The notes under the pieces were generated by a model, which did not search any database, had not been told where the DNA came from, and saw only the letters and a list, made by a program, of their open reading frames with translations. From Anaerofilum sp. An201 (GTDB lineage Bacteria; Bacillota; Clostridia; Oscillospirales; Ruminococcaceae), in assembly GCF_002160015.1 (NCBI RefSeq), contig NZ_NFJT01000003.1, positions 107,079 through 171,078 on the forward strand: DNA of 64,000 nucleotides. The letters are read 5' to 3'. A program made the translations under genes and the position numbers. Below are positions 8,423 to 16,206 of this stretch, piece by piece. The stretch's first letter is position 1. The number at the start of each line of letters is the position of its first letter.

Positions 8423-9046
8423 TCAGCACCCCCCGCCCATGCAGTCGCAGCAGGCGTTCATGCACATCATGGCCGCACACATGTCGCAGCAGTTGCAGGC
8501 GGCCACCTGTCCGCCGCCGGGCGCGCCGTAGCCTGCATAGGGATTGCCGGGCATCTGGCCGTTTTGGCTCTGCTGCAGATTGCGCAGGGCGGCCTCGTAT
8601 TCGCGGTTGCCGGGCGCCAGACGGCAGGCGGCGGAGAAATACTGGGCCGCCTCGTTCAGCCAGCCCTTGTAGTAGTAGGCGCTGCCCATCAGGAAGTTCC
8701 ATTCCGCCTGCTGGGGACCGTTGGGCACCGTGTTCAGACGGGCCAGCGCCTCGTCGGCGCGCCCCTGGTTGATCAGCGCGCGGATCTCCTGCCACAGGTT
8801 CTGGCCCTCCGTCTGTGCGCCGGTCTGGCCGGCGTTCGGGGCGCTCTGGGCCGTGCCGGCGCGCAGATGGCTCATCGCCTCGTCGAAGGCGGCGTTGATC
8901 TCATTCATCTTCGCCTCGGCCTCTTCCTTCATCGGGCTGGCCTCATATTCCGGGCCGCTGTATTTCTGCGCAAGAGCGCGGTAGGCGGCTTTCACCTCGT
9001 CCTCGGTGGCGTTGGGGGAGACTCCCAGGATTTCATATGCAGTCAT
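8423..9046 (-). CDS. Degenerate J-domain protein with TPR-like middle and Cys-rich tail
   Basis: A 207-residue protein. Residues 1-70 have a DnaJ-like pattern (YEILGVSPNATEDEVKAAYRALAQKY), but the HPD tripeptide that activates DnaK is replaced by S30-G31-P32, so a normal Hsp70 co-chaperone role is unlikely. Residues about 90-160 resemble a TPR pair (ALARLNTVP, AEWNFLMGSAYYYKGWLNEAAQYF). The last 24 residues hold nine cysteines in CC, CxC and CxxC spacings and could bind metal or form disulfides. Its ATG overlaps the stop of the upstream DUF5685 gene by four bases, implying translational coupling, and the membrane-protein gene follows three bases after its stop. I infer one functional unit; the client is unknown. 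Confidence 0.88.
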   Translation of the reverse strand: MTAYEILGVSPNATEDEVKAAYRALAQKYSGPEYEASPMKEEAEAKMNEINAAFDEAMSHLRAGTAQSAPNAGQTGAQTEGQNLWQEIRALINQGRADEALARLNTVPNGPQQAEWNFLMGSAYYYKGWLNEAAQYFSAACRLAPGNREYEAALRNLQQSQNGQMPGNPYAGYGAPGGGQVAACNCCDMCAAMMCMNACCDCMGGGC

Positions 9047-9903
9047 GTATAACTTCCTTTCTGTTTGGCGCGGGGCTGTCCCGCCTGTGCAATGCTCTGC
9101 GGCAGGCCCAGATAGACGATGTTGTCCCAGATGGGCTTGTTCAGCCGCAGGTTCAGCATGGTGTAGCTGCGGGCGGCTTCGGCGGCGGCTGCCCGGCATT
9201 GCCGCCGTGCCTCGCCGATCGCTCCGGCCGCGTCCAGACCGTGCAGAGCAAATACATTGTAGCGTCCTTTTTTGACGTCCGAACCAAAATCCTCGGCGGC
9301 GTCCAGATAGTAGATGATCTTTCCCAGGAACAGCCCCATCCGGTACAGCGCCGTGCGCTGGCTTTCCTCGGCGGCACACGCGGCAAAGAGGGCGCCGGTC
9401 ATGCGGGCGGTGGGGTCGGCGGCCTGGTCGTACCCGGCGCAGCCCTCCTTTTCCACGGCGGCCTGGTCGGCGGTCGCCTGTGCCAGCGTGCGGTCCAGTT
9501 CGGGGCGGCGGGCGGCCGCCTTGCGGTGCAGCCGCCGGGCCAGCAGACGCAGCATCCGGGTGCCCATCCGGCGGACCAATCCCTCGTCGGCCATGTCGTC
9601 GGCCAGCTTATACCACACGGTCAGGATCAGGCCGTCTGCCGCCAGCCGCAGCCCCTCGGTGTCCCGCAGCATGCAGCGGCGGCGCGGGTTCACCATGCAC
9701 CGCTCGGCGCAGGGGCGTCCCTCCTGGCCGGACAATCCGTCCGCCATCAGGCTCACAAGCACGAGATCGTAGTTCAAAAACATTCGGCCCAGCAGCCCGT
9801 AGTCGTCCGCCAGCTGTTTGCACAGCCCGCAGTATACGCTGCGGTAGGCCTCGAATTCCTTCACCTTCATTTCGGGCTTACAGGGCAGCAGATAGCCAAA
9901 CAA
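9043..9903 (-). CDS. DUF5685 family protein
   Basis: A 286-residue protein that I recognise as DUF5685. It starts at a TTG (9903) after AGGGAGG, because the reading frame has no suitable ATG before the conserved FGYLLPCKPEMK. Cysteines occur in metal-site-like spacings near the N-terminus: YCGLCK, and GRPCAERCMVNPRRRC. The rest is largely helical, with a conserved D-rich segment (YYLDAAEDFGSDVKKGRYN) of the kind seen in prenyl-synthase-like helical folds. It is the first gene of an operon with the J-like protein and a membrane protein. The reaction is unknown; metal binding is an inference from the cysteines. Confidence 0.85.
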   Translation of the reverse strand: MFGYLLPCKPEMKVKEFEAYRSVYCGLCKQLADDYGLLGRMFLNYDLVLVSLMADGLSGQEGRPCAERCMVNPRRRCMLRDTEGLRLAADGLILTVWYKLADDMADEGLVRRMGTRMLRLLARRLHRKAAARRPELDRTLAQATADQAAVEKEGCAGYDQAADPTARMTGALFAACAAEESQRTALYRMGLFLGKIIYYLDAAEDFGSDVKKGRYNVFALHGLDAAGAIGEARRQCRAAAAEAARSYTMLNLRLNKPIWDNIVYLGLPQSIAQAGQPRAKQKGSYT

Positions 9904-9944
9904 AACGCGGCGTCCTCCCTTGCTGCAAAACTGTAAACACTATT

Positions 9945-9973
9945 ATCATAGCGTATTTTGCGGGCAAAGGCAA
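9945..9973 (-). promoter_or_regulatory. Promoter of the DUF5685 operon
   Basis: On the minus strand, TTGCCT (9968-9973), a 17-base spacer and TATGAT (9945-9950), about 42 bases ahead of the TTG start. Confidence 0.6.
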
Positions 9974-10031
9974 TTGGTTCGGTGATAAAATACCGAAAAA
10001 TTCGCGTTTTATTCATAACTTGCCCCAAAAA

Positions 10032-10838
10032 TCAGGGCACATCGGTCCCCAGCGCACAGAAGCGGTACCCCTGCTGCGCATACCAGTCGATCATGGAGGG
10101 CAGCGCCTCCACGGTGGTCTTGGTCTGCTTGGTGTCGTGCAGCAGCACCACGCAGGTGGAGAGGTCCTTGCTGCCCTCCTGGACGGTGCGCAGGATCTTG
10201 CCGGCGGAGGGATGCCCGCCCACCGCGTCGTTGGCGCAGACGTTCCAGTCCAAAACCTTATACCCCTTTTCGCCCGCCTGCTGGTTCAGCTTTTCCATCA
10301 GGCTGCTGCCGCCGTATTTGCGGCTGACGGTGTTGGTGCTGCCGCCGGGAAACCGCAGCCATTCCGGCGGGGTGGTGATGTAGGGGGAGATGGCCTGTTT
10401 CAGCTGCTCGATGTCCTGCCAGAAAGCGGCGGTGCTGGAGTAGATCTGTCTGTAGTCGTGGGTGCAGCTGTGCAGTGCGATGGTGTGCCCCTCCTGTTCG
10501 ATGCGACGTAAGATCGGCAGATATTCCTGGTTGTTCTCGGCCGCGATCACAAAAAAGGAAGCCACCGCCTGCTTTTCCTTCAAAATATCCAGGATCTCTT
10601 CGGTGTGTTCGGACGGGCCGTCGTCGAAGGTGAGGAACACCCGCTTTTCTGCCGGAGCCGGAGAGGGAGCGGTGGCCGGCGCATCGAAGGGGAGGGGGGC
10701 AGGCCAGGGCGAAATATCCTCCAGCAGACAGGCGGCGGGGCGCGCGGACAGATGCCGGGCAATCAGGCCGCCCGCTGCCAGTGCGGCAGCCAGGCAGACG
10801 GCAGCCGCTGCATGCCGGCGTGACAGACGAAATTTCAT
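10032..10838 (-). CDS. Secreted polysaccharide deacetylase (NodB domain)
   Basis: A 268-residue carbohydrate esterase family 4 enzyme. An N-terminal signal anchor (about 9-25) and a Pro/Ala linker precede the NodB domain (about 66-260). All five motifs are present: TFDDGPS with the catalytic base and metal Asp, HSCTHDY with the two metal His residues, RFPGGS, LDWNV and LLHD. Family members remove N-acetyl groups from peptidoglycan sugars; the closest pattern is the PdaA-like group, which in spore-formers makes muramic-delta-lactam of cortex. It is divergent from the sulfur oxidoreductase gene and has a GGAG site before the ATG. The exact substrate (MurNAc or GlcNAc) is not decided by sequence. 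Confidence 0.9.
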   Translation of the reverse strand: MKFRLSRRHAAAAVCLAAALAAGGLIARHLSARPAACLLEDISPWPAPLPFDAPATAPSPAPAEKRVFLTFDDGPSEHTEEILDILKEKQAVASFFVIAAENNQEYLPILRRIEQEGHTIALHSCTHDYRQIYSSTAAFWQDIEQLKQAISPYITTPPEWLRFPGGSTNTVSRKYGGSSLMEKLNQQAGEKGYKVLDWNVCANDAVGGHPSAGKILRTVQEGSKDLSTCVVLLHDTKQTKTTVEALPSMIDWYAQQGYRFCALGTDVP

Positions 10839-11002
10839 ACGATCAGCTCCTTGTCAAGATATACAGGCGCGGGCGTTGCCGCAGGTCGCTGTATATATAT
10901 GAAACAGGCGGCGGGATTATTTGCCCGTGATGCGGCGAAAAAGTTTCACAGAAAACAGGCCGCAGGCTCGGCACAATACCACTTCTTTGCCGGTGGAAAT
11001 TG

Positions 11003-11011
11003 TGCTATACT
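11003..11011 (+). promoter_or_regulatory. Extended -10 promoter for the sulfur oxidoreductase gene
   Basis: TGC-TATACT (TG at 11003-11004, -10 at 11006-11011) lies about 50 bases before the ATG. The -35 region (TTCTTT, 10983-10988, 17-base spacer) is weak, which fits an extended -10 promoter. The preceding 160 bases, shared with the divergent deacetylase gene, show no other clear signal. Confidence 0.45.
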
Positions 11012-11061
11012 GAAAAAAACTGCCGCCGATCCGGACGGTAAAAACAGGGAGGTCTGAGAGT

Positions 11062-13629
11062 ATGAAAATCCTCGTTGTGGGCGGCGTGGCCGCCGGCACC
11101 AAAGCGGCCGCAAAGCTGAAACGGCAGGACCGTGCGCTCGAGGTGAAGATCCTCACCAAAAGCACAGACATTTCCCATGCAGGCTGCGGCTTGCCCTATT
11201 ATGTGGGCGGGATGATCGAAAGCCGCGGCGAACTGATCGTCAACAGCCCGGAGAAATATGCAGGGCTCACCGGCACGGAGGTGGTCACCGGCTGCGAGGT
11301 GACCGCCGTCGACCCAACCGCCAAAACGGTGCAGGCAGTGAAGGACGGGCAGACCTTCACCGAATCCTACGACAAACTCATCCTCGCCACCGGCGCGGAG
11401 CCGCTTGTGCCGGATGTGCCGGGCGCCGGTCTGGAAGGCGTGTTCTGCATGCGCACGCCGGACGACGCGGTGGGCCTGCGGGAATACCTGGACGCCAACA
11501 GCTGCCGCCGCGCCGTTGTGGTGGGCGCGGGCTTCATCGGCCTGGAGGTGGCCGAGAATCTGCTGGCCAGAGGGCTGCAGGTGACGGTGCTGGACGCCAT
11601 GCCCCAGGTGCTGCCCAACGTGTTTGACCCCGAAATGGCAGACTATGTCCGCCGCCGGCTGCGTCAGAGCGGCATGACGGTGCTCACCTCCACCGCCATC
11701 ACCGGCATCACCGGGGAAGGGCGCGCCGCCGGCGTTGCCACCGCCAACGGTTCCATCCCGGCGGATGTGGTCGTGCTGGCCATCGGCATCCGCCCGGCCA
11801 CCGGCTTCCTGGAGGGCAGCGGGGTGGAGATGTGCAAAGGCGCTGTGCTGGTGGACGAGACGATGGCCACCAACCTGCCGGACATCTATGCCGCCGGCGA
11901 CTGCGCGATGGTGCGCAATCGTCTCACCGGCAAGCCGCAGTGGTCGGCGATGGGTTCCACCGCGAACATCACGGCGCGCTGCCTGGCAAAAACCATCACC
12001 GGAACGCCCTGTACATACGGCGGATGCCTGGGCACCGGCGTGGTGAAGCTGCTTCCGGACCTGAACGGCGGCCGCACCGGCCTCACCGAGGAGCAGGCGA
12101 AACAGGCCGGCTACCACCCGGCCACCGTCATCTGCGTGGTGGACGACAAAGCGCATTACTACGCCGGTTCCGCCCCGTTTGTGGTCAAGCTGCTGGCCGA
12201 CCGCGCCACCCATACGCTGCTGGGCATCCAGGTGCTGGGCGCGGGCGCGGTGGACAAGATGGTGGACATCGCCGTCACCGGTCTGGCCGGGGGAATGACG
12301 CTGGAGGAGTTCGACACACTGGACTACGCCTACGCGCCTCCCTTCTCCACCGCCATCCATCCGTTTGTGCAGGCGTGCTACATTCTGGAAAACAAGCTGT
12401 CCGGCGAGCTGGAGAGCTTCACACCGGCGCAGTACGCCGCCGGCGAGGCGAAGGAATACAAGGTGCTGGATGTGCAGCCTGCCCCCGCCATCCCCGGCGC
12501 ACAGTGGATCGACCTGGCGAAGGTCACCGGCCCCATCGACGGCTTGGCAAAGGACGAAAAACTGCTGCTGGTCTGCGCCCGCGGCAAGCGGGGTTATTTC
12601 CTGCAAAACCGCCTCAAGGCCTTTGGCTACACCAACACCCGCGTGCTGGAGGGCGGCGTGACCTTCAATGTGGTGAAGGTGGCGGCGCCCGGCGGCAGGC
12701 TGTCCCCGCAGGAGATCAAGCGGGTGAAGGGGCTGGGCTGCCTGCAGGACAAGCGCTATCCCGACCATTTCAACGTCCGCGTCATCACCCGCAACGGCAA
12801 GATCACCGCGGCCGAGCAGCGCGCCGTCGCCGAGGCCGCCGAGAGATTCGGTTCCGGCGAGGTGACCATGACCACCCGCCTGACGCTGGAGATCCAGGGC
12901 GTTCCCTACGAAAACCTCGATGCGCTGATGAAATTCCTGAACGCCAACGGCCTGGAGACGGGCGGCACCGGTTCCAAGGTGCGTCCGGTGGTATCCTGCA
13001 AGGGGACCACCTGCCAGTATGGTCTGTGCGATACCTTTGCGCTCAGCCGGAAGCTGCACGATCTGTACTATGTGGGCTATCACAGTGTGGAACTGCCGCA
13101 TAAATTCAAGATCGCGGTGGGCGGCTGCCCCAACAACTGTGTCAAGCCCAACCTGAACGACCTGGGGATCATCGGCCAGCGGGTGCCGCAGGTGGAGCTG
13201 GACAAATGCCGCGGCTGCAAGGTGTGCCAGGTGGAGCAGAACTGCCCCATCCATGTGGCAAAGCTGGAAAACGGCAAGGTGTTCATCGACCCCAACGCCT
13301 GCAACCACTGCGGGCGCTGCGTGGGCAAGTGCCCGTTCGGCGCACTGGAAGACGGTGTGTATGGATATAAGGTATACATCGGCGGGCGCTGGGGCAAGAA
13401 GGTGGCCGAAGGCCGCGCCCTGCGCAAGATCTTCACCAGCGAGGAAGAAGTGGTGGCCCTCGCCGAGAAAGCCATCCTGCTGTTCCGTGACGAGGGGATC
13501 TCCGGCGAACGCTTTGCCGACACCATTGCGCGGCTGGGCTTCGATTATGTGGAGGACAAGCTGCTGCACGGCGAAGTGGACAAGGAAGCTGTCATGAAAA
13601 AGACGGTGAAGGGCGGCGCTATCTGCTGA
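11062..13629 (+). CDS. FAD-dependent CoA-disulfide-reductase-like / rhodanese / siroheme-[4Fe-4S] sulfite-reductase-like fusion protein
   Basis: An 855-residue cytoplasmic multidomain enzyme. Residues 1-450 match the CoA-disulfide reductase/NADH oxidase family: FAD loop VVGGVAAG, active-site Cys42 in SHAGCGLPYY, NAD(P) loop VVVGAGFIGLEVAE, and YAAGDCA near the second FAD site. Residues about 465-535 are rhodanese-like with Cys505 in VCARGKRGY. Residues about 540-700 look like a nitrite/sulfite reductase module: a ferredoxin-like half-domain and cysteines C646, C651 and C689-x3-C693 (CPNNC), the siroheme-[4Fe-4S] pattern. Residues 716-760 hold two ferredoxin clusters (CxxCxxCx4CP and CxxCxxCx3CP). 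I infer NAD(P)H-driven reduction of a sulfur substrate (persulfide, polysulfide or sulfite). GGGAGG precedes the ATG; it is a single gene with a strong terminator. Confidence 0.88.
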   Translation: MKILVVGGVAAGTKAAAKLKRQDRALEVKILTKSTDISHAGCGLPYYVGGMIESRGELIVNSPEKYAGLTGTEVVTGCEVTAVDPTAKTVQAVKDGQTFTESYDKLILATGAEPLVPDVPGAGLEGVFCMRTPDDAVGLREYLDANSCRRAVVVGAGFIGLEVAENLLARGLQVTVLDAMPQVLPNVFDPEMADYVRRRLRQSGMTVLTSTAITGITGEGRAAGVATANGSIPADVVVLAIGIRPATGFLEGSGVEMCKGAVLVDETMATNLPDIYAAGDCAMVRNRLTGKPQWSAMGSTANITARCLAKTITGTPCTYGGCLGTGVVKLLPDLNGGRTGLTEEQAKQAGYHPATVICVVDDKAHYYAGSAPFVVKLLADRATHTLLGIQVLGAGAVDKMVDIAVTGLAGGMTLEEFDTLDYAYAPPFSTAIHPFVQACYILENKLSGELESFTPAQYAAGEAKEYKVLDVQPAPAIPGAQWIDLAKVTGPIDGLAKDEKLLLVCARGKRGYFLQNRLKAFGYTNTRVLEGGVTFNVVKVAAPGGRLSPQEIKRVKGLGCLQDKRYPDHFNVRVITRNGKITAAEQRAVAEAAERFGSGEVTMTTRLTLEIQGVPYENLDALMKFLNANGLETGGTGSKVRPVVSCKGTTCQYGLCDTFALSRKLHDLYYVGYHSVELPHKFKIAVGGCPNNCVKPNLNDLGIIGQRVPQVELDKCRGCKVCQVEQNCPIHVAKLENGKVFIDPNACNHCGRCVGKCPFGALEDGVYGYKVYIGGRWGKKVAEGRALRKIFTSEEEVVALAEKAILLFRDEGISGERFADTIARLGFDYVEDKLLHGEVDKEAVMKKTVKGGAIC

Positions 13630-13646
13630 GCCTTCTGCCGGTATGC

Positions 13647-13687
13647 AAAAGGCCCGGTCTCCGCTGCGGGAGGCCGGGCCTTTCTGT
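13647..13687 (+). terminator. Terminator of the sulfur oxidoreductase gene
   Basis: AAAGGCCCGG...CCGGGCCTTT stem (13648-13683), with a short T-rich tail, 18 bases after the stop codon. Confidence 0.85.
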
Positions 13688-13710
13688 GTGTGCCAAAGTG
13701 TGTACCGAAA

Positions 13711-13747
13711 CAAAAAATCCCTCGAAAAACCGGCGGCTTTTCGAGGA
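13711..13747 (-). terminator. Orphan minus-strand terminator hairpin
   Basis: Stem TCCTCGAAAA / TTTTCGAGGGA (13718-13746) followed on the minus strand by TTTTTTG (13711-13717). There is no recognisable gene between it and the tRNA terminator 170 bases upstream. Confidence 0.6.
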
Positions 13748-13914
13748 ACTTGCGGCAGGCGTGGTCAATTTTAGATTGCGAGCACCCGCAAAAGGGTGGT
13801 AGCGACAGGGAGCCGTTGTGAGGGCGCTTGCAACCGAACAGGCGAGCCGAGCGTGCCCTTTTGCGGAAAAGGAGGAGCAGGGGAGCGGGCGGACGGCTTC
13901 TTTTTCGCCAAAGG
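13748..13914. other. Intergenic stretch between two terminators, no gene recognised
   Basis: About 165 bases rich in short inverted motifs, including CGCAAAAGGG (on the minus strand) matched by a second CCCTTTTGCG copy. No start with a ribosome site and no tRNA or known RNA is visible. It could encode a small RNA read on the minus strand that ends at 13711-13747, or be an interspersed repeat; I cannot tell without a genome comparison. Confidence 0.3.
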
Positions 13915-13953
13915 CAAAAAAAGAAGCCGGAGCAAAGTCCGCTTTGCTCCGGC
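13915..13953 (-). terminator. Terminator of tRNA-Gly
   Basis: A perfect twelve-base stem (GCCGGAGCAAAG, 13926-13937 with 13942-13953) and a four-base loop, followed on the minus strand by TTCTTTTTTTG. It starts two bases past the tRNA 3' end. Confidence 0.9.
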
Positions 13954-13954
13954 G

Positions 13955-14029
13955 TGGAGCAGGTGATGGGAGTCGAACCCACGTCCTCAGCTTGGAAGGC
14001 TGATGTACTAGCCGTTGTACGACACCTGC
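13955..14029 (-). tRNA. tRNA-Gly (anticodon TCC)
   Basis: A 75-base cloverleaf on the minus strand. The acceptor stem GCAGGTG pairs with CACCTGC, the discriminator is T, and the CCA end is encoded (13955-13957). The anticodon loop TTCCAAG sits on a CAGC/GCTG-type stem, giving anticodon TCC, and the T-arm contains GGGTTCGACTCCC. It is transcribed alone from a consensus promoter and has its own terminator. The apparent short proteins in the opposite direction ending in SRTHVLSLEG are antisense reads of this tRNA. Confidence 0.97.
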
Positions 14030-14043
14030 AAGATGCGAGTATT

Positions 14044-14072
14044 ATTATACCCGCAACCGGCCGGTGTGTCAA
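14044..14072 (-). promoter_or_regulatory. Perfect consensus SigA promoter of tRNA-Gly
   Basis: On the minus strand, TTGACA (14067-14072), a 17-base spacer and TATAAT (14044-14049), 14 bases before the tRNA 5' end. Both hexamers match consensus completely, as expected for stable RNA. Confidence 0.9.
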
Positions 14073-14148
14073 GCAGAAATTTGCCGGCCCCGCAAAGGGG
14101 GCGCGGAGGATGCCGCCGTGGGCGCAAACCCGCGCGTTTTTCCAGACG

Positions 14149-15150
14149 TCAGGGCATGCGGATAGCCGAATAGATCGTCACAGCGTCCTGCACATGCAGC
14201 GGAACGCTGGTGTCGGTGGTCATCGCGCCGGTGGTGATGAGGCGGAATTCCTGCCCGCCCTTTTCGGCAAAGCTGGCCAGACACATACCGGCCTCGTCGG
14301 TGAAGCCCGTCTTTCCGCCCAGAAGGGTGAAGTCCAGCTCCTGGCCGTCCAAACGGCTCAGCGCCGAGTGCTGCATCACCAGGCCATCGGGATGCGCCGA
14401 CAGCGGTCCGGTGACATAGCTGGCGGTGGACATCACGGTGCGCAGCGTTTCGTTCTGCAAAGCGGCGTTCAGCAAAATCGACAGGTCCCGCGTGGTGGAC
14501 ACATGCCCGTCCTGCTGGATGCCCCACACGTTGGCGAAGTGGGTGTTGGTCATTCCCAGCGCGGCGGCCTTGTCGTTCATCCACTGCACAAAGGTGGCTT
14601 CGTCGCCGGCCGCGGTCAGAGCCAGTGCGGTGGCCGCATCCGCGCCGGATGGGAGGATCGTGCCGTACAGCAGATCGCGCACGGTGGGAGTCTCCCCGGC
14701 CCAGAAACCGGCCATCGAGGCGTTCTGATCGAACAGCGGCTGGTAGATCTCCAGCGGCATGGTCACCAGCTGCTCCGGATCGGTCAGGTGCTCCAGCGCC
14801 ACCAGCGCGTTCATGATCTTGGTGAGCGAGGCGGGGTATACGCTCTCGTCGGCGTCACCCTTCTGCCAGATCACATGGCCGTCCGCGTCCAGCAGCAGCG
14901 CGTGGGTGCTCACCACCGCGCTCTCGTCCAGCTCCACGGTGGGCAGCGGCGTGGGAGTGGGTTCCGGCGTGGGGGTGGGCTGTGGTGCGGACGTTGAACT
15001 GTCCGCCGGACGGGCGCGGTCATCCTGGCGAAGCAGGAGCCACCCGGCCAGCACCACCGCCAGGGCGGCAGCGAGAAGCAAGCACAAAAACAGCCGGACC
15101 AAACGGTGGCGACGGCGGGCGGATCGGCGGGAACGGGGACGCTGCGGCAT
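14149..15150 (-). CDS. D-alanyl-D-alanine carboxypeptidase (peptidase S11)
   Basis: A 333-residue penicillin-binding protein of the DacA type that trims terminal D-Ala from peptidoglycan stem peptides outside the membrane. A basic N-terminus is followed by a membrane anchor (about 19-41) and a PTPTPEPTPTP linker; the S11 domain follows. Motifs: S-L-T-K (YPASLTKIMNA), S-G-A-D-A in place of the usual SGN, and GGKTGFT for the KTG box. Many clostridial members carry SGAD, so it is probably active. There is no C-terminal amphipathic helix domain, so anchoring is N-terminal. AGGAGG precedes the ATG. The 76 bases beyond its stop show no clear terminator. Confidence 0.93.
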   Translation of the reverse strand: MPQRPRSRRSARRRHRLVRLFLCLLLAAALAVVLAGWLLLRQDDRARPADSSTSAPQPTPTPEPTPTPLPTVELDESAVVSTHALLLDADGHVIWQKGDADESVYPASLTKIMNALVALEHLTDPEQLVTMPLEIYQPLFDQNASMAGFWAGETPTVRDLLYGTILPSGADAATALALTAAGDEATFVQWMNDKAAALGMTNTHFANVWGIQQDGHVSTTRDLSILLNAALQNETLRTVMSTASYVTGPLSAHPDGLVMQHSALSRLDGQELDFTLLGGKTGFTDEAGMCLASFAEKGGQEFRLITTGAMTTDTSVPLHVQDAVTIYSAIRMP

Positions 15151-15260
15151 GTTGTAAACCTCCTGTAGACGGCTGCGGGCGGCCCGCCCCGCGTTTTCCT
15201 GCAGGGCGGCGCGCTCTCTGGGCAGCCTGTAAAAAAGTGTCGTTTGCCTATATACACGAC

Positions 15261-15290
15261 ATTATAGCATGCTTTTCTTCAGCTGCGCAA
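15261..15290 (-). promoter_or_regulatory. Promoter of the S11 carboxypeptidase gene
   Basis: On the minus strand, TTGCGC (15285-15290), an 18-base spacer and TATAAT (15261-15266), about 110 bases before the ATG. Confidence 0.5.
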
Positions 15291-15359
15291 AACAAAGGGA
15301 CAAAACCGGCCGAAAAATCCCTGCTTTGTTCGGCAACGTGACGAAAAGTTTCAAATAAA

Positions 15360-15387
15360 TGTACATCTGTGAAAATTGTGTTATAAT
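15360..15387 (+). promoter_or_regulatory. Extended -10 promoter of ppa
   Basis: TGTACA (15360-15365), a 16-base spacer and TGT-TATAAT (-10 at 15382-15387), 70 bases before the ppa ATG. Together with the divergent carboxypeptidase promoter it accounts for the 306-base intergenic region; nothing else is evident there. Confidence 0.6.
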
Positions 15388-15456
15388 AGAACTGCCCAAG
15401 AGAACAAGGAACAGCGCCGTGTGGCGCGCAAATATGTAGAAGGAAGGTAGTCAAGT

Positions 15457-15987
15457 ATGGCAAATATCTGGCATGACATCAGCCCGTCCCGCATCAACCC
15501 CGACGATTTTATCGCTGTGATCGAGATCGAGAAAGGTTCCAAGAACAAATACGAGCTGGACAAGGAAACCGGCCATATCATCCTCGACCGCATCCTCCAC
15601 ACCTCCACCCACTATCCGGCCAACTACGGCCTGATCCCCCGCACTCTGGCCGATGACGGCGACCCGCTGGACGTGCTGGTGCTGTGCAGCGAGGTGATCC
15701 ATCCGCTCAGCCTGGTGCGCTGCTATCCGGTGGGTGTGATCAAGATGCTGGACGGCGGCAAGATGGACGAGAAGATCATCGCCATCCCGTTCAACGATCC
15801 CACCTATTGTACATATAAGGATATCTCCGAGCTGCCCGGCCACATCTTCTCCGAGATGCGCCACTTTTTCCAGGTGTACAAGAGCCTGGAGGGCAAGGAG
15901 ACGGTGGTGAATGAGGAGGAAGGCCCCGAAGAAGCCCGCCGCATCATCCAGGAATGCCGCGAGCGCTACATCCAGTACTTCTGCTGA
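15457..15987 (+). CDS. ppa: Inorganic pyrophosphatase (family I)
   Basis: A 176-residue soluble pyrophosphatase that hydrolyses PPi to two phosphates and pulls biosynthetic reactions forward. The signature DDGDPLDVLV (four metal-binding Asp residues) is intact; the other catalytic blocks are EIEKGSKNKYELDKETG and FNDPTY. The length is typical of bacterial family I. A strong GAAGGAAGG site precedes the ATG. It is monocistronic, between its own promoter and a strong terminator. Confidence 0.96.
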   Translation: MANIWHDISPSRINPDDFIAVIEIEKGSKNKYELDKETGHIILDRILHTSTHYPANYGLIPRTLADDGDPLDVLVLCSEVIHPLSLVRCYPVGVIKMLDGGKMDEKIIAIPFNDPTYCTYKDISELPGHIFSEMRHFFQVYKSLEGKETVVNEEEGPEEARRIIQECRERYIQYFC

Positions 15988-16002
15988 AATAGCCGCATGC
16001 TC

Positions 16003-16029
16003 CCCCCGGCTGCAAGGCCGGGGGTTTTT
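16003..16029 (+). terminator. Terminator of ppa
   Basis: CCCCCGGC (16003-16010), loop TGCAAG, GCCGGGGG (16017-16024), then TTTTT. Confidence 0.92.
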
Positions 16030-16121
16030 GTGGGTTTTGCCATTTGCGGCGGCATATCCGGCAGAAATCCGGTGCAAACTGCAAAATGTGCGCAAATCCC
16101 GGTTTTCCGCCTGGAAAGCGG

Positions 16122-16150
16122 TTGACTTTACAGGCGGGGTGTGATAGAAT
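16122..16150 (+). promoter_or_regulatory. Promoter of the ylxM-ffh-rpsP-khpA operon
   Basis: TTGACT (16122-16127), a 17-base spacer, TAGAAT (16145-16150), 56 bases before ylxM. Confidence 0.75.
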
Positions 16151-16206
16151 AAACACCGCTGGATGTAAAGCGGATTCCTTTACATGGCTGCGAAGGAGGA
16201 CGGGAC

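Noticed and set aside
11005..13713. Open 902-residue frame on the minus strand across the sulfur oxidoreductase gene
   Set aside because: Its His/Gly/Ala/Gln-rich, motif-free translation is the mirror of a GC-rich plus-strand gene with clear catalytic motifs, ribosome site and terminator.
13818..14003. 61-residue protein ending SRTHVLSLEG
   Set aside because: The end is the antisense of tRNA-Gly, a familiar false gene.
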